The position numbers were made by a program, and so were the translations under genes. Positions 27,751 to 37,659 of a stretch of DNA of 64,000 nucleotides are shown piece by piece. The DNA comes from Bacteroidaceae bacterium (GTDB lineage: Bacteria; Bacteroidota; Bacteroidia; Bacteroidales; Bacteroidaceae). The notes beneath the pieces are model-generated. The model worked only from the letters and a program-made list of their open reading frames with translations. It did no database searches and was not told where the DNA came from. The stretch covers positions 434,001 through 498,000 of the forward strand of contig JAKSIO010000001.1 of NCBI GenBank assembly GCA_024398785.1, read 5' to 3'. Numbering within the stretch: position 1 is the stretch's first letter; each line of letters starts with the position of its first letter.

Positions 27751-28548
27751 TTACTCAATAACTCTCTTCCATGTAAAGGTTGTTGTATAGCGCATTCCGT
27801 CTTCTTTTTCTCTTATTGCCGACCATATCATTGAACCGTCTTTTATAGAATCGATATCCCATCTTTCATACTCAAAATCGGCACCTGCCAGGGGACGCCA
27901 TTTGAAAGCAAGCCAATCTCCGTCAACAACAAATTCATTGTCAACATCTGCACTTGGCACCCAGTCCCCGCTTTCAAAGTTGTAGTAAACATAGGACCCG
28001 TCCTGTTTGAACTCTATTCTGTGGTTAACGTCTCCGAACGTTTCTTCTCCCAGAAGTTCGTCACCTTCCCAAAGACCTATTATCTGTTCGGAGAAGTCAT
28101 CTGTAACTCTTTTGTATTCAATTAATGTGTTGTTGTCTCTATATTCTCCGTCAGTGAAATTGCGGTACAACAGAACCCGGAGCTTTTCCTGATTGATTTC
28201 TTCAACCTTGAAGTTGAGTTCACTGCGCATGGTCCCATCTTCAAAATAGCAGATAGAACGGATTTTATTGTCATAACATGTGTATTCAAACGGAGATTTG
28301 ACTTCCCACAAAGACTTGCCGGTAGAAGTCAATGTTGTAGTGCTGTACATTGTCCCGTCATTGTTGAATGTTGCAATCTGACGCAAGTTTGTTGTACACT
28401 CCTCGTTATTGAGCCTGACTCTTTTCCATTTTCCAACAACGTTTGTTTCAATTTCTTTTTGAGATGGTTTGAATTCTTCTTTCTGGCAGGATGCCAATGC
28501 GGAAACCAGGATTGCGCATCCAATCAGTTGTTTGATCTTTCTGTTCAT
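27751..28548 (-). CDS. Lipoprotein with two lipocalin-like repeats
   Basis: 265 residues. Lipoprotein signal with ALASC (lipidation at about C21). Two similar halves follow, each beginning with a G-x-W turn typical of small lipocalin-like barrels: VVGKWKRVRL with FNNDGTMYST (about residues 38-72), and IIGLWEGDEL with FKQDGSYVYY (about 158-192). The halves look like an internal duplication. Substrate and role are unknown. ATG at 28548 is chosen; the in-frame TTG two codons earlier is less likely. Confidence 0.65.
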   Translation of the reverse strand: MNRKIKQLIGCAILVSALASCQKEEFKPSQKEIETNVVGKWKRVRLNNEECTTNLRQIATFNNDGTMYSTTTLTSTGKSLWEVKSPFEYTCYDNKIRSICYFEDGTMRSELNFKVEEINQEKLRVLLYRNFTDGEYRDNNTLIEYKRVTDDFSEQIIGLWEGDELLGEETFGDVNHRIEFKQDGSYVYYNFESGDWVPSADVDNEFVVDGDWLAFKWRPLAGADFEYERWDIDSIKDGSMIWSAIREKEDGMRYTTTFTWKRVIE

Positions 28549-28703
28549 AATCAATTATTTGTTTTTTTTACATGAGCGTAAAAATATAAACTTTTGTCCA
28601 TTATTCAAACCCCTTGTTGCATATTTTTATACAAAAAAGGGAGCGTTATAATCTTTGACAATGATTTTTATTATCTTTGGAACGTAATCCCAAGTAAACA
28701 GTT

Positions 28704-30053
28704 ATGAAAAAAGTAATAACATACGGTACGTTTGATTTACTGCACCAGGGACATATCAACCTTCTGCGCAGAGCCAAGGAATTGGGCGACTATCTGATAG
28801 TAGGCGTCACCAGCGACTCTTTTGATCGTGGTCGCGGCAAACTGAATGTGCGCAATAATGTACTGGAACGGGTTGAAGCTGTAAAGGCAACCGGTTATGC
28901 CGATATGGTAATAATTGAGGACTACGTTGGACAGAAAATTGACGATATACAGAAGTATAATATTGATATCTTTGCAATAGGCTCTGACTGGGAGGGTAAG
29001 TTTGATTACCTGAACGAGTATGCAAAGGTTGTCTATCTGCCGCGTACGCAGGGTATAAGTTCCACAATGCTGCGTGCCGAAACTATATCCGATGTCAGAA
29101 TTGGCGTAATAGGTTGCGGCCGTATTGCAAATCGTTTCCCTTCTGAGGCAGATGTTGTCAGCGGTCTGAAAGTTGTTGCAGCGTTCGATACAAACCAATC
29201 TGCTGCAAGGGCGTTGGCATCGGGAATAGAGCAGTGCAAGGTATGCGCTTCTGCCGCGGAACTGTATTCAATGGTTGATGCAGTCTATATCGCAACCCCG
29301 CATCTGTCACATTACCAGTATATAAAAGAGGCTGTCAATGCCGGATTGCATGTGCTTGTGGAAACTCCGATGGTTCTTGATGGAAATCAGGCAAAAGAAC
29401 TGTTTGAACTGGCAGAAAAGAAAGGCGTTATTCTTATGGAGGCCAACAAAACAGCCCACTGTCCTGCATTCAATCACTTGATGGTTATGATAAAAAGCGG
29501 TGTGATAGGGGAAGTTGTAGATATTGAAGCATCTGAATCCAAATTGTGGAGCAGTAATATGAGTCTGCGTGAATTTGATGCCAAGCAGGCCGGCGGTTCA
29601 TTCTATGAACTTGGCAGTTACACTCTTCTTCCAATTATCAAATTGATGGGATGCAATTATGATAATATGGACATCTACAGCCGTATGGAAAACGGTGTGG
29701 ACATGTTTACACGTGGAGTACTGCGTTATCCTCATGCTACATGCTCGTTCAAAGTGGGTATGGGTGTAAAGACTGAAGGCTCTCTGGTTATATCAGGTAC
29801 AAAGGGTTATGCTTATGTGCCGGCTCCATGGTGGAAGACAGACTACTTTGAACTGCGTTACGAGGATCAGAACAAAAATCAGAAATACTTCTACAAGTGG
29901 GATGGCGAAGGCCTGCGTTATGAAATACAGGAATTTGTGTCCTGCATTGTGAACAGACGCTTTTCCACATCCAGACTCAGACGCCGCGAATCAGTTTGCA
30001 TGGCAGAAATCATGCAGTCATTCACTGAACGCAAAAACTTCTTCGAAATATGA
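28704..30053 (+). CDS. Cytidylyltransferase fused to a Gfo/Idh/MocA-type oxidoreductase
   Basis: 449 residues. N-terminal domain (1-127) is a TagD-like nucleotidyltransferase: GTFDLLHQGH holds the HxGH motif (H14, H17), and RTQGISST is the late signature. C-terminal domain (131-449) is a Rossmann NAD(P) oxidoreductase: GVIGCGRIA, then VETP at 219-222, where most family members have EKP with the catalytic lysine; here that lysine is threonine (T221). The gene is coupled to an SDR by a 4-bp ATGA overlap. By analogy with TarI/TarJ and Bcs1 it may make a CDP-linked polyol or sugar derivative; this is inference. A TATCTTTG -7 box lies at 28672-28679. Confidence 0.8.
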   Translation: MKKVITYGTFDLLHQGHINLLRRAKELGDYLIVGVTSDSFDRGRGKLNVRNNVLERVEAVKATGYADMVIIEDYVGQKIDDIQKYNIDIFAIGSDWEGKFDYLNEYAKVVYLPRTQGISSTMLRAETISDVRIGVIGCGRIANRFPSEADVVSGLKVVAAFDTNQSAARALASGIEQCKVCASAAELYSMVDAVYIATPHLSHYQYIKEAVNAGLHVLVETPMVLDGNQAKELFELAEKKGVILMEANKTAHCPAFNHLMVMIKSGVIGEVVDIEASESKLWSSNMSLREFDAKQAGGSFYELGSYTLLPIIKLMGCNYDNMDIYSRMENGVDMFTRGVLRYPHATCSFKVGMGVKTEGSLVISGTKGYAYVPAPWWKTDYFELRYEDQNKNQKYFYKWDGEGLRYEIQEFVSCIVNRRFSTSRLRRRESVCMAEIMQSFTERKNFFEI

Positions 30054-30784
30054 GAAAAGCGCTGGTTGTCGGTGGGGCCCGTGGCATCGGGTTGGGTATT
30101 GCTACGGAATTGGCCGCACGTAATGATGTAGAAGTTGTCAGCATAGTTGACAAGGCTCCTGTAGAGAAGGAGTTTATGAACGCAAAATTTGATGTGTATC
30201 AGTTTGATCTGACCAGTCAGGATTACAGCATATTTGACAGGTTTAATGATGTTGACACACTTATGATAACAGCCGGTTTTGGCCGTCTGGCATTGTTGCG
30301 CGACACGGATGAACAGATGATACCTCTCAGTTTCAATGTGAACACAATTCCGGTAATGCGTATCATAAAACGTTTCTATGACAAGCTGGAAGCGGCAGAT
30401 GATTTCTATTGCGGTGTCATGGTCAGCATTGCAGGCTTTATGAGTTCTCCATTTTTCAGTGTTTATGCAGCTACCAAAGCGGCGCTGAAAGTATTCATTG
30501 AAAGTGTGAATGTGGAACTGCTGAAAAACGGAAGTACAAACCGCATACTCAATGTGAGCCCCGGTTCGCTGAAAGGAACAAGTTTCAACAACGGCAGGAC
30601 AGATCTTGCCGTTCTGGCTCCGATGGCGCAGGCAATCATCGGTGAAATGGAAAAAAAGAATGACCTTTTTATCCCGCAGTATGATGAGATTTTTAAGGAA
30701 GTCCTTGAACGCTATCATGCGGATTTCCGCAAGGAAGGCGCCCATTCCTACGATTACAAAGTGTCTTCAGGCCGCACTTCCTGA
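30050..30784 (+). CDS. Short-chain dehydrogenase/reductase
   Basis: 244-residue SDR with the cofactor motif GGARGIGLG (8-16), an NAG-like TAGFG, catalytic S126, and Y139-x3-K143 (YAATK). The glycine motif is complete. It overlaps the upstream fusion gene by four bases, so the two products are made together and probably act in one pathway (reduction of a sugar phosphate followed by cytidylylation is one model, oxidation of a CDP-linked product another). No glycosyltransferase or export gene follows; a GH2 enzyme starts 44 bp downstream. Confidence 0.82.
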   Translation: MRKALVVGGARGIGLGIATELAARNDVEVVSIVDKAPVEKEFMNAKFDVYQFDLTSQDYSIFDRFNDVDTLMITAGFGRLALLRDTDEQMIPLSFNVNTIPVMRIIKRFYDKLEAADDFYCGVMVSIAGFMSSPFFSVYAATKAALKVFIESVNVELLKNGSTNRILNVSPGSLKGTSFNNGRTDLAVLAPMAQAIIGEMEKKNDLFIPQYDEIFKEVLERYHADFRKEGAHSYDYKVSSGRTS

Positions 30785-30828
30785 TTGATATTGACCAAAT
30801 GTATTGAAAATTATAAAACACTGATTAT

Positions 30829-33800
30829 ATGAACTGCAGAACAATTGCATTGGCTCTGTCAATGGCACTACCGGTTGCCTTCAGAGCCCAGAACAAACCT
30901 TATATGGAGGATCTTCCATATTACGTTGAAAACCTTGAAGTATTTGAATCCGGACAGGAAGAGGGCCGCGCTTTCCATCTTCCGGAGAGTAGCATTTCTC
31001 TTGACGGAACATGGAAGTTCCTTTACTGCGATGCACCGGCCGATGTTCCTCAGGACTTTTTCAGTACATCGTTCAATGACCGCAAATGGTCAGACATAGA
31101 GGTCCCATCAAACTGGGAAATGCAGGGATTCGGTCAGGCGTTTTTCCGCAACACCGCTACAGCGTGGCCTTCACAGCGTCCGCGTCCAAATTCACAGCAG
31201 AACGCCGCTCCGCAACAGAACACGGCAGAACTTTCATTCTCTGCCACACCGCCGCAGGTACCTATGAATTATAATCCGACAGGTGCCTACAGAACAACAT
31301 TCAACATTCCGTCTGCGTGGAAGGACCAGCAGGTTTTCCTGCGCTTTGAAAAGGTGGCATCGGCATCGTTCGTATGGATTAACGGACAGCAGGTAGGTTA
31401 TAACGAGGGTGCTCAGGAACCTGCGGAATACAACATTACAAAATATGTCAAACCTGGCAAAAACCAACTGTCTGTACTTGTGCTCAAGTATTCCGATGGC
31501 GGCTATATGGAGGTACAGGATTTCTGGAGACTTGCCGGTATATTTGACGATGTAACCGTATATACAACACGTGACACCCGCATTTTTGACTATCAGGTGA
31601 TAACTGACTTTGACAAGTCGTTTGCAGATTCAAAGGTAAGTCTGAATATTGATGTCAAAACATACACTCAGGCTGCCGACGGTCTCAAACTTACTGCTAC
31701 AATATCGCGGAACGGCGCTATTGCAGCAAAAATGGAACAGAACGGTATTTCTGTTGCAGCCGGTGGCAAGAACACAGTCAGTCTGAGTGCAACAGTCAAG
31801 TCTCCTCTCAAGTGGACTGCGGAGACTCCTGATCTGTATGACCTTGAAATGGTTCTGACCGATGCCGGAGGCCGTGTTGTGGATTCTATGAAAAAACGCA
31901 TGGGCTTCAAAAAGTCAGAGATAATTGACGGAGTGTTCTATCTTAACGGACAGCCTGTCAAACTCAATGCGCAATGTTCCCACATGCAGCATCCCGAATT
32001 GGGCCATGCCATGGATGAGGCTACAATACGCAAGGATTTTGAAATACTCAAACAATTCAATTTCAATGCGGTGCGCACATCGCACTATCCACCTGTAAAC
32101 GAATATCTTGATCTTGCTGACGAATATGGTCTGTATATAATTGACGAGACCGGAGACGAGGCTCATTCAACAGAGTGGATTTCGAATATGCCTGAATGGA
32201 TACCTATGTATCAGGAACGTGTACGCCAGATGGTTCTGCGTGACCGTAATCATGTTTGTGTGCTGTTCTGGAGTGCCGGCAACGAGTCCGGTGAAGGCCC
32301 TGACATAACAGAAGTGGTCAAAGAAGGACGCAAATATGACTCCACACGTTACTGGATGTATGGAGGCAATGCTGCCAAGCATGCCGCCGAGGATATTGTA
32401 GGCCCGCGTTATCCTATTCCATTGGAACATGAACTCAGATATGGCATGGATACAACAGACAAGCGCCCTTCTTTCATGGACGAATATCTGTCCGTAGCAG
32501 GTAACGGCGGTGGTGCCTTTGATGATTTCTGGCGCGAGATAGATGAGCACCCGTCGCTTATGGGAGGTGCAGTATGGGACTTTGTAAGTCCGGGACTGCT
32601 GGAACCCGTGCGTACACTGGTTGACAAGAGCCCGTACAAGACAAAGACCAACATTATGGGCCGTGCCAGACTTGTAAAAGGCAAGACAGGCAAGGCTATT
32701 GATTTGCACAGAATGGAACAGTGGGTACAGGTGTACCGTGCTGACAATGTGGAGATAAGCGGAGACAAGCTGACACTTACACTTGATATATATCCGCGTG
32801 AGTACAACCGTTTTGGCGGCTATATGATTACCAAAGGCAGCAACCAGTTTGGTTTGAGACAGCGCGGCACCGACAAAATAGAATTCTATATTGACAACGG
32901 ACAGAAAGTTACTCTGACCGGCAATCTGCCGCAGGATTGGGAAAACAGATGGCACAATGTGACAGCGGTATATGACGGCAGCAGCATGACCATCTACATA
33001 GATGGAGATTCAATAGCTTCTCAAAACGCCAAAGGCAATATCCGCAACCTTCCGCTTTCACTCTGTATTGGCCGTGACGAGGAACGTCATGGTCAGGATA
33101 CCCGCGAGTGCATTGCCGATGCCCTTATTGACAACGTTGGCGTGTTTGCGGCCGCAGTTACTCCATCTGACGGATTCAACGCAGCCGATGCCGTCCTTTG
33201 GCTTGATTTTGAACAGGAAAAACAGGAGGGCACATTCTGGACATACGGACTTGGCGCCCGTACATACGGAAGTATCTGGCCGGACCGCACTCCGCAACCC
33301 GAGATGTACCAGATGAAGAAAACAATGCAACCTTTGCGCTTTACTCTGCTTGATCCGCGCACGGGTCTGTTAGAGATTACAAACAGAAACAGCTTTGTAA
33401 ATGCTTCAATCTACAATACGGTATGGACAATAACAGAAGACGATAAGGTTATTGCACAGGGTGAACTTGATCTGAACATTGCGCCGGCACAGGTTGGAAC
33501 CGTAAAAATACCGTATTCAAGACCTGAGGCAAAACCTGGAAAGATGTACCGTCTGAACATAAGCGCGCGCCTTGCTCAGGACAAGATATGGGCCTCTGCC
33601 GGCCACGAACTCTGCTGGGAACAGTTTGAACTTTCAGATTGGAACATACCGGCAGAACCAAAGGCAAAACCGGCCGGAGAAGTTGCTCTGACAGTTGACG
33701 GTGATATGATTATTGCCAGTGGAGCGGGCTTTGTGTACAAGTTCAACAAAACAAACGGCGAACTTTCTTCAATGGAGGTTGACGGTGTGCAGATGCTTGC

Positions 33801-34647
33801 ACAGCCAATCAGACTCAATGTATGGCGTGCTCCGGTTGCAAACGAAATTGACGGCTGGAACGCATACAGCAGCCGTGCGGCAACAAGCCAGAACAAGAGC
33901 GGTTACGGCTCAATGGGTGCAGGCTCGGTGCTTGCTTCAATGTACTATTCATTCGGTCTTGACAATGTTGCATATATACCTGTAAGCGTAAAGGAACGCG
34001 CCGTTGATGGCTCTGTATACATAGATGTAAGAGAACTTGCACTGTTCGGATTCCAGGGTGAACGCCAGCTTGACGCATATATTGTAGGACGTGCAAACTC
34101 AGGCATGGAGAGCGTATATTCATACCGGATCGATGCCGACGGTACAATTACCGTACATCATCTTGTCAATCCGCAGGGCGAGATGCCGGCCTGGTTCCCA
34201 AGAATTGGTATAACAATGAGTCTTGCAGGCCAACTCAACAACGTTGAGTGGTACGGCCGCGGACCTGAGGCATCTTATCCTGACCGCAAGACAGGTTACC
34301 GCATGGGTGTCTGGAAAACTACAGTTCAGGATATGTATGAACCATATCTTATTCCGCAAGATTACGGACTGCGTACAGACAACAGATGGGTACGTTTCAC
34401 TGACAAAGATGGACGTGGAGTAGAGTTCTCTATGGAACAGCCGTTCGCATTCAACGCATATCCATACACAACAGAGAACCTTACCCGCAGCGTATACCAG
34501 TACCAGTTGGAGGATTCAGGCAATATAACTCTGAACCTTGACTACGCAACATCTGGCGTGGGCTGTACCGCACGCGGAATATTCGATGCCTACAGGGCTT
34601 ATCCTATGGGCTATGAAAGAACAATTGTAATCACTCCGATAAATTAA
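30829..34647 (+). CDS. GH2 beta-galactosidase-like enzyme with an internal LamG module
   Basis: 1272 residues with a signal peptide (1-20). Order: GH2 sugar-binding domain (about 50-245), Ig-like domain (about 255-360), TIM barrel (about 365-600) with acid/base E486 in WSAGNESGEG and likely nucleophile E552 in FMDEYLSVAG. After GGAVWDFVSPG a concanavalin-A-like LamG module is inserted (about 610-800, RMEQWVQVYRADN, WHNVTAVYDGSSMTIYIDG). Then the barrel resumes (SIWPDRTPQPEMYQMKK), and LacZ-type domain 4 and small-chain domain 5 close the protein. Likely removes beta-galactosyl or similar side groups from plant polysaccharide. The next gene starts 4 bp later. Confidence 0.9.
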   Translation: MNCRTIALALSMALPVAFRAQNKPYMEDLPYYVENLEVFESGQEEGRAFHLPESSISLDGTWKFLYCDAPADVPQDFFSTSFNDRKWSDIEVPSNWEMQGFGQAFFRNTATAWPSQRPRPNSQQNAAPQQNTAELSFSATPPQVPMNYNPTGAYRTTFNIPSAWKDQQVFLRFEKVASASFVWINGQQVGYNEGAQEPAEYNITKYVKPGKNQLSVLVLKYSDGGYMEVQDFWRLAGIFDDVTVYTTRDTRIFDYQVITDFDKSFADSKVSLNIDVKTYTQAADGLKLTATISRNGAIAAKMEQNGISVAAGGKNTVSLSATVKSPLKWTAETPDLYDLEMVLTDAGGRVVDSMKKRMGFKKSEIIDGVFYLNGQPVKLNAQCSHMQHPELGHAMDEATIRKDFEILKQFNFNAVRTSHYPPVNEYLDLADEYGLYIIDETGDEAHSTEWISNMPEWIPMYQERVRQMVLRDRNHVCVLFWSAGNESGEGPDITEVVKEGRKYDSTRYWMYGGNAAKHAAEDIVGPRYPIPLEHELRYGMDTTDKRPSFMDEYLSVAGNGGGAFDDFWREIDEHPSLMGGAVWDFVSPGLLEPVRTLVDKSPYKTKTNIMGRARLVKGKTGKAIDLHRMEQWVQVYRADNVEISGDKLTLTLDIYPREYNRFGGYMITKGSNQFGLRQRGTDKIEFYIDNGQKVTLTGNLPQDWENRWHNVTAVYDGSSMTIYIDGDSIASQNAKGNIRNLPLSLCIGRDEERHGQDTRECIADALIDNVGVFAAAVTPSDGFNAADAVLWLDFEQEKQEGTFWTYGLGARTYGSIWPDRTPQPEMYQMKKTMQPLRFTLLDPRTGLLEITNRNSFVNASIYNTVWTITEDDKVIAQGELDLNIAPAQVGTVKIPYSRPEAKPGKMYRLNISARLAQDKIWASAGHELCWEQFELSDWNIPAEPKAKPAGEVALTVDGDMIIASGAGFVYKFNKTNGELSSMEVDGVQMLAQPIRLNVWRAPVANEIDGWNAYSSRAATSQNKSGYGSMGAGSVLASMYYSFGLDNVAYIPVSVKERAVDGSVYIDVRELALFGFQGERQLDAYIVGRANSGMESVYSYRIDADGTITVHHLVNPQGEMPAWFPRIGITMSLAGQLNNVEWYGRGPEASYPDRKTGYRMGVWKTTVQDMYEPYLIPQDYGLRTDNRWVRFTDKDGRGVEFSMEQPFAFNAYPYTTENLTRSVYQYQLEDSGNITLNLDYATSGVGCTARGIFDAYRAYPMGYERTIVITPIN

Positions 34648-34651
34648 GAAT

Positions 34652-35389
34652 ATGTTAAACAAAAGATTTGTACTATTGGCAACCGTTGCAGCCAGTGTGT
34701 TTCTGACTTGCCGCAATACTTTTGCACAGACCCCGCTTACCGATACGAATATCCAGTTATTCTACGATTTTGGCGGTGATAGGAAATTTGTGACCACCAC
34801 ACTTGAAATGTTTCATCCGGACGGGTGGGGCAGCACTTTCTTTTTTGTGGATATTGATTACAATTTCAAGACCGGTAATGGTAAAAATGTGGGCCCGGGC
34901 GGTGCCTATATGGAAATAGAGCGTTCTCTTAATTTCTGGAAGAATTCTGCTGTGAAAGACTTGAGCCTTCAGGTTGAATATGATGGCGGATTAGGTGCTT
35001 TGGGAGGCGGATACACAATCAATCATGCCTTTCTTGCCGGTCCAAATTATTCCATTCACAGTTCAGATTTCAGAAACACGCTCAATCTGTCACTGCTGTT
35101 CAAGAAATTTATCGGTCTGGAACAGGATGTGCCCATGCAGTTCACTGCTGTATGGGGGTTGCAGGACCTGTTCGGTGCCAAAGGATTGGTGTTCTCCGGA
35201 TTTGCCGATGTCTGGTGTGAAAGAAGTGATATTGTTTTTCTTAGTGAACCGCAACTCTGGTATGCGGTAGGACAATTTTTCTCCTGTCCAAATCTCAATT
35301 TAGGTACTGAAATTGAGATCTCTAACAATTTTGCTGGAGTACAGGGTTGGAAATGTTGCCCGTGTCTGGGTCTTAAATGGATTTTCTGA
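34652..35389 (+). CDS. DUF5020 family outer-membrane protein
   Basis: 245 residues with a signal peptide (about 1-25, ending NTFAQ) and alternating beta-strand pattern over the remainder, ending in an aromatic residue (GLKWIF), as outer-membrane barrels do. The start of the mature part (IQLFYDFGGDRKFVTTTLEM, then WGSTFFFVDIDY) fits the Bacteroidetes DUF5020 family, which is related to Tsx-like nucleoside channels. It is 4 bp behind the GH2 gene, so co-transcribed. It could pass small sugars or nucleosides. Its 3' end overlaps the convergent MATE gene by 17 bp. Confidence 0.8.
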   Translation: MLNKRFVLLATVAASVFLTCRNTFAQTPLTDTNIQLFYDFGGDRKFVTTTLEMFHPDGWGSTFFFVDIDYNFKTGNGKNVGPGGAYMEIERSLNFWKNSAVKDLSLQVEYDGGLGALGGGYTINHAFLAGPNYSIHSSDFRNTLNLSLLFKKFIGLEQDVPMQFTAVWGLQDLFGAKGLVFSGFADVWCERSDIVFLSEPQLWYAVGQFFSCPNLNLGTEIEISNNFAGVQGWKCCPCLGLKWIF

Positions 35390-36737
35390 CTATCAACCGT
35401 TTGCGGGTTGCCAGAATAACAATCAGTGTAAGAAACTCTGCAATTGGAATAGCCAGCCACATGCCTTTTTCTCCCACCATTTTCGGGAGGAAAATAAAAC
35501 ACGGTATGACCAGGATGAAACCGCGCAGAAGGGTATAGACCGATGCTCTTGTGGAACACTCTATACTTTGCAGGTATCCTACATATACTACGTTCAGAAT
35601 GATGAACAGAATGCCGGTACTGAACAGCGGCAATCCTGAAACGCAAATGTTGTATGCTGGCTCGCCGGTTTCAAGAAAAAGCATTGCAACATAGCGTGCT
35701 CCGAAAAACATGATTGAACTGCAACCCAATCCGGATACAAGACTCCATTTGAGCATAAGGTTGAAGGCTTCCTTCAACCTTTTCTTATTGCCGTTTCCAT
35801 ATGCAAAGCTGACAATGGGCTGGGCTGATTCCACTATTGCATTGGCAGCCATGAAGATAACAGGGAAACAGTAGCAGGCAACGCTGAAGGCGGCTACTCC
35901 TGCTTCTCCCAGATATAGTACAAAGATATAGTTTCCGGCAATCTCAATACCGCTTATTGCTATTTCTCCCAACAGGGCGGAAAAACCCATACGGATCTGA
36001 TATCCAAGGTTACGCATTGTAAGAAAAAAAGATTTCCAGGTACGGCGCAGACGGTAAAGTGACAATGTCTTTGGCATCCACACAAAATAGAACAATACCA
36101 TAAGACCGGCAATACCGAAACTTATCGATGTTGCCTTTGCCGCTCCTTCAAGACCCCATCCGAACGGAAATATGAATAACCAGTCAAGGAATATATTGAG
36201 AATAGTGCCAGCCAGAGACGTTGCCATGGCATATTTGGGACTTCCATCCAGACGTATCAGGAAAATACCCACCATATGTAAGATTATGAGCGGCGAACTT
36301 ATTGCAATCCATTTAAGGTAACTCGTGGCAAGCGGGAGCAAAATTTCGTTACTGCCAAACAGACGGCAGGTGGCTTGCAGGTTGCATAACATTATACCGC
36401 TGATAATTACCGTAATTATCACACTGCCAAGAAATGCCTGAGTGACATTTATCCTTGCAGGTTTTATTTCTCCTTTGGAAAGATGTATGCTGGCTACCAC
36501 CGAACCTCCAAGGCCGAACATCATTCCGATGCCGCTTAGAATAGTGAAGATGGGGGCTGCAATATTGATGGCCGCCAACGAGTCTGCGCCTGCACCATGT
36601 CCTACAAATGCCCCGTCGGTAAGATTGAGAATGACAATGGAAATCATGCCTACGAGTGTGGGTACAAGCATCTGGCGGAAGAGCTTTCCTACAGGCTCGT
36701 TCGCAAAATCAATGGCATTTCTATTATCGTGTCTCAT
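35373..36737 (-). CDS. MATE-family efflux transporter
   Basis: 454 residues, twelve predicted membrane spans in two homologous halves, and MATE features such as LTDGAFVGHGAGADSLAAINIAAP in the first half (written here in parts: LTDGAFVGHG and SLAAINIAAP) and GNGNKKRLKEAF in the middle. The family exports cationic drugs or metabolites using Na+ or H+. ATG at 36737 is chosen; an in-frame extension to 36848 is not conserved in character. It diverges from alkD. No substrate can be named. Confidence 0.88.
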   Translation of the reverse strand: MRHDNRNAIDFANEPVGKLFRQMLVPTLVGMISIVILNLTDGAFVGHGAGADSLAAINIAAPIFTILSGIGMMFGLGGSVVASIHLSKGEIKPARINVTQAFLGSVIITVIISGIMLCNLQATCRLFGSNEILLPLATSYLKWIAISSPLIILHMVGIFLIRLDGSPKYAMATSLAGTILNIFLDWLFIFPFGWGLEGAAKATSISFGIAGLMVLFYFVWMPKTLSLYRLRRTWKSFFLTMRNLGYQIRMGFSALLGEIAISGIEIAGNYIFVLYLGEAGVAAFSVACYCFPVIFMAANAIVESAQPIVSFAYGNGNKKRLKEAFNLMLKWSLVSGLGCSSIMFFGARYVAMLFLETGEPAYNICVSGLPLFSTGILFIILNVVYVGYLQSIECSTRASVYTLLRGFILVIPCFIFLPKMVGEKGMWLAIPIAEFLTLIVILATRKRLIVRKSI

Positions 36738-36824
36738 ACGTAAATCTGTTTCAGAACGCGAAGGTACGCTTTTTATCCCAAACTTTACCGCAATTCCTGT
36801 TATTGGTGGTAAATAGTTGAAAAT

Positions 36825-36855
36825 TTTGCATTTACATAATTTGTCCATAACTTTG
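36825..36855 (+). promoter_or_regulatory. Promoter of alkD and the GH51 gene
   Basis: TTTG (36825-36828), 19-bp spacer, TAACTTTG (36848-36855), about 63 bp before the alkD ATG. Full match to the Bacteroidetes form. Confidence 0.8.
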
Positions 36856-36918
36856 CCGCGTACATTAGATATAAATAATTATAATGGAAAAAATTTTTAG
36901 ATCCAAACTGATTGATGT

Positions 36919-37641
36919 ATGATTGAAGAAAGGATGCTGGCATTGCGCAACGATGCTCAGGTAGAAGGACTGAGCCGTTTTTTCAAGACTGGACCTGGGC
37001 AGTATGGAGAGGGAGACCGTTTTCTTGGTATAAAGGTTCCTGTTACAAGGAACCTGGTAAAAGAAATCTGGAAAGAGTGTTCACTGGAAGAACTTGAATG
37101 CTCAATTGCAAGTCCCTGGCACGAAGTGCGTCTTTGTTCTCTGCTTGTTCTTGTCCAGATATTCAAACATGCCCGTAAAGACCATGAACTGCAACAGCAG
37201 TGCGTGGATTTCTATCTTGAACATACCAGGTATATAAACAACTGGGATCTTGTGGATTTGAGTTGCTATGAAATTCTGGGAAATTGGCTGCTTGACAAAG
37301 ACTGCAGTATACTGTATGAACTTGCACGTGGCGGTAAAACTATTTGGGAGCAGCGTATCGGAATGGTAAGCTGCTTGCAGTTTATCCGTAAAGGTGAATT
37401 GAACCATACCATGGCAATTGCCGATATCCTGCTGCACCATAAACACGACCTTATCCATAAAGCCGTGGGATGGACATTGCGTGAGGTAGGAAAACGCAAC
37501 AAAGCGCTTCTCAAGAACTATCTTGAATCATGCGCTCAAGGTGAATCTTTGCCAAGATATGCCACAATGCCGCGTACCATGCTGCGTTATGCGATTGAGA
37601 AAATGTCGGAGCAGGAAAGGCAATTGTACATGTCAAAATAA
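36919..37641 (+). CDS. DNA alkylation repair protein, AlkD-like
   Basis: 240-residue all-helical HEAT-repeat glycosylase family. Segments such as DRFLGIKVPVTRNLVK, ASPWHEVRLCSLLVLV, INNWDLVDLSC and KAVGWTLREVGKRN match the AlkD/DNA alkylation repair family, whose members excise bulky or cationic alkylpurines. It is followed after 18 bp by a secreted GH51 arabinofuranosidase, so a repair gene and a xylan enzyme share a transcript, probably by chance. Confidence 0.9.
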   Translation: MIEERMLALRNDAQVEGLSRFFKTGPGQYGEGDRFLGIKVPVTRNLVKEIWKECSLEELECSIASPWHEVRLCSLLVLVQIFKHARKDHELQQQCVDFYLEHTRYINNWDLVDLSCYEILGNWLLDKDCSILYELARGGKTIWEQRIGMVSCLQFIRKGELNHTMAIADILLHHKHDLIHKAVGWTLREVGKRNKALLKNYLESCAQGESLPRYATMPRTMLRYAIEKMSEQERQLYMSK

Positions 37642-37659
37642 TCCATAATTGTAGGGAAA

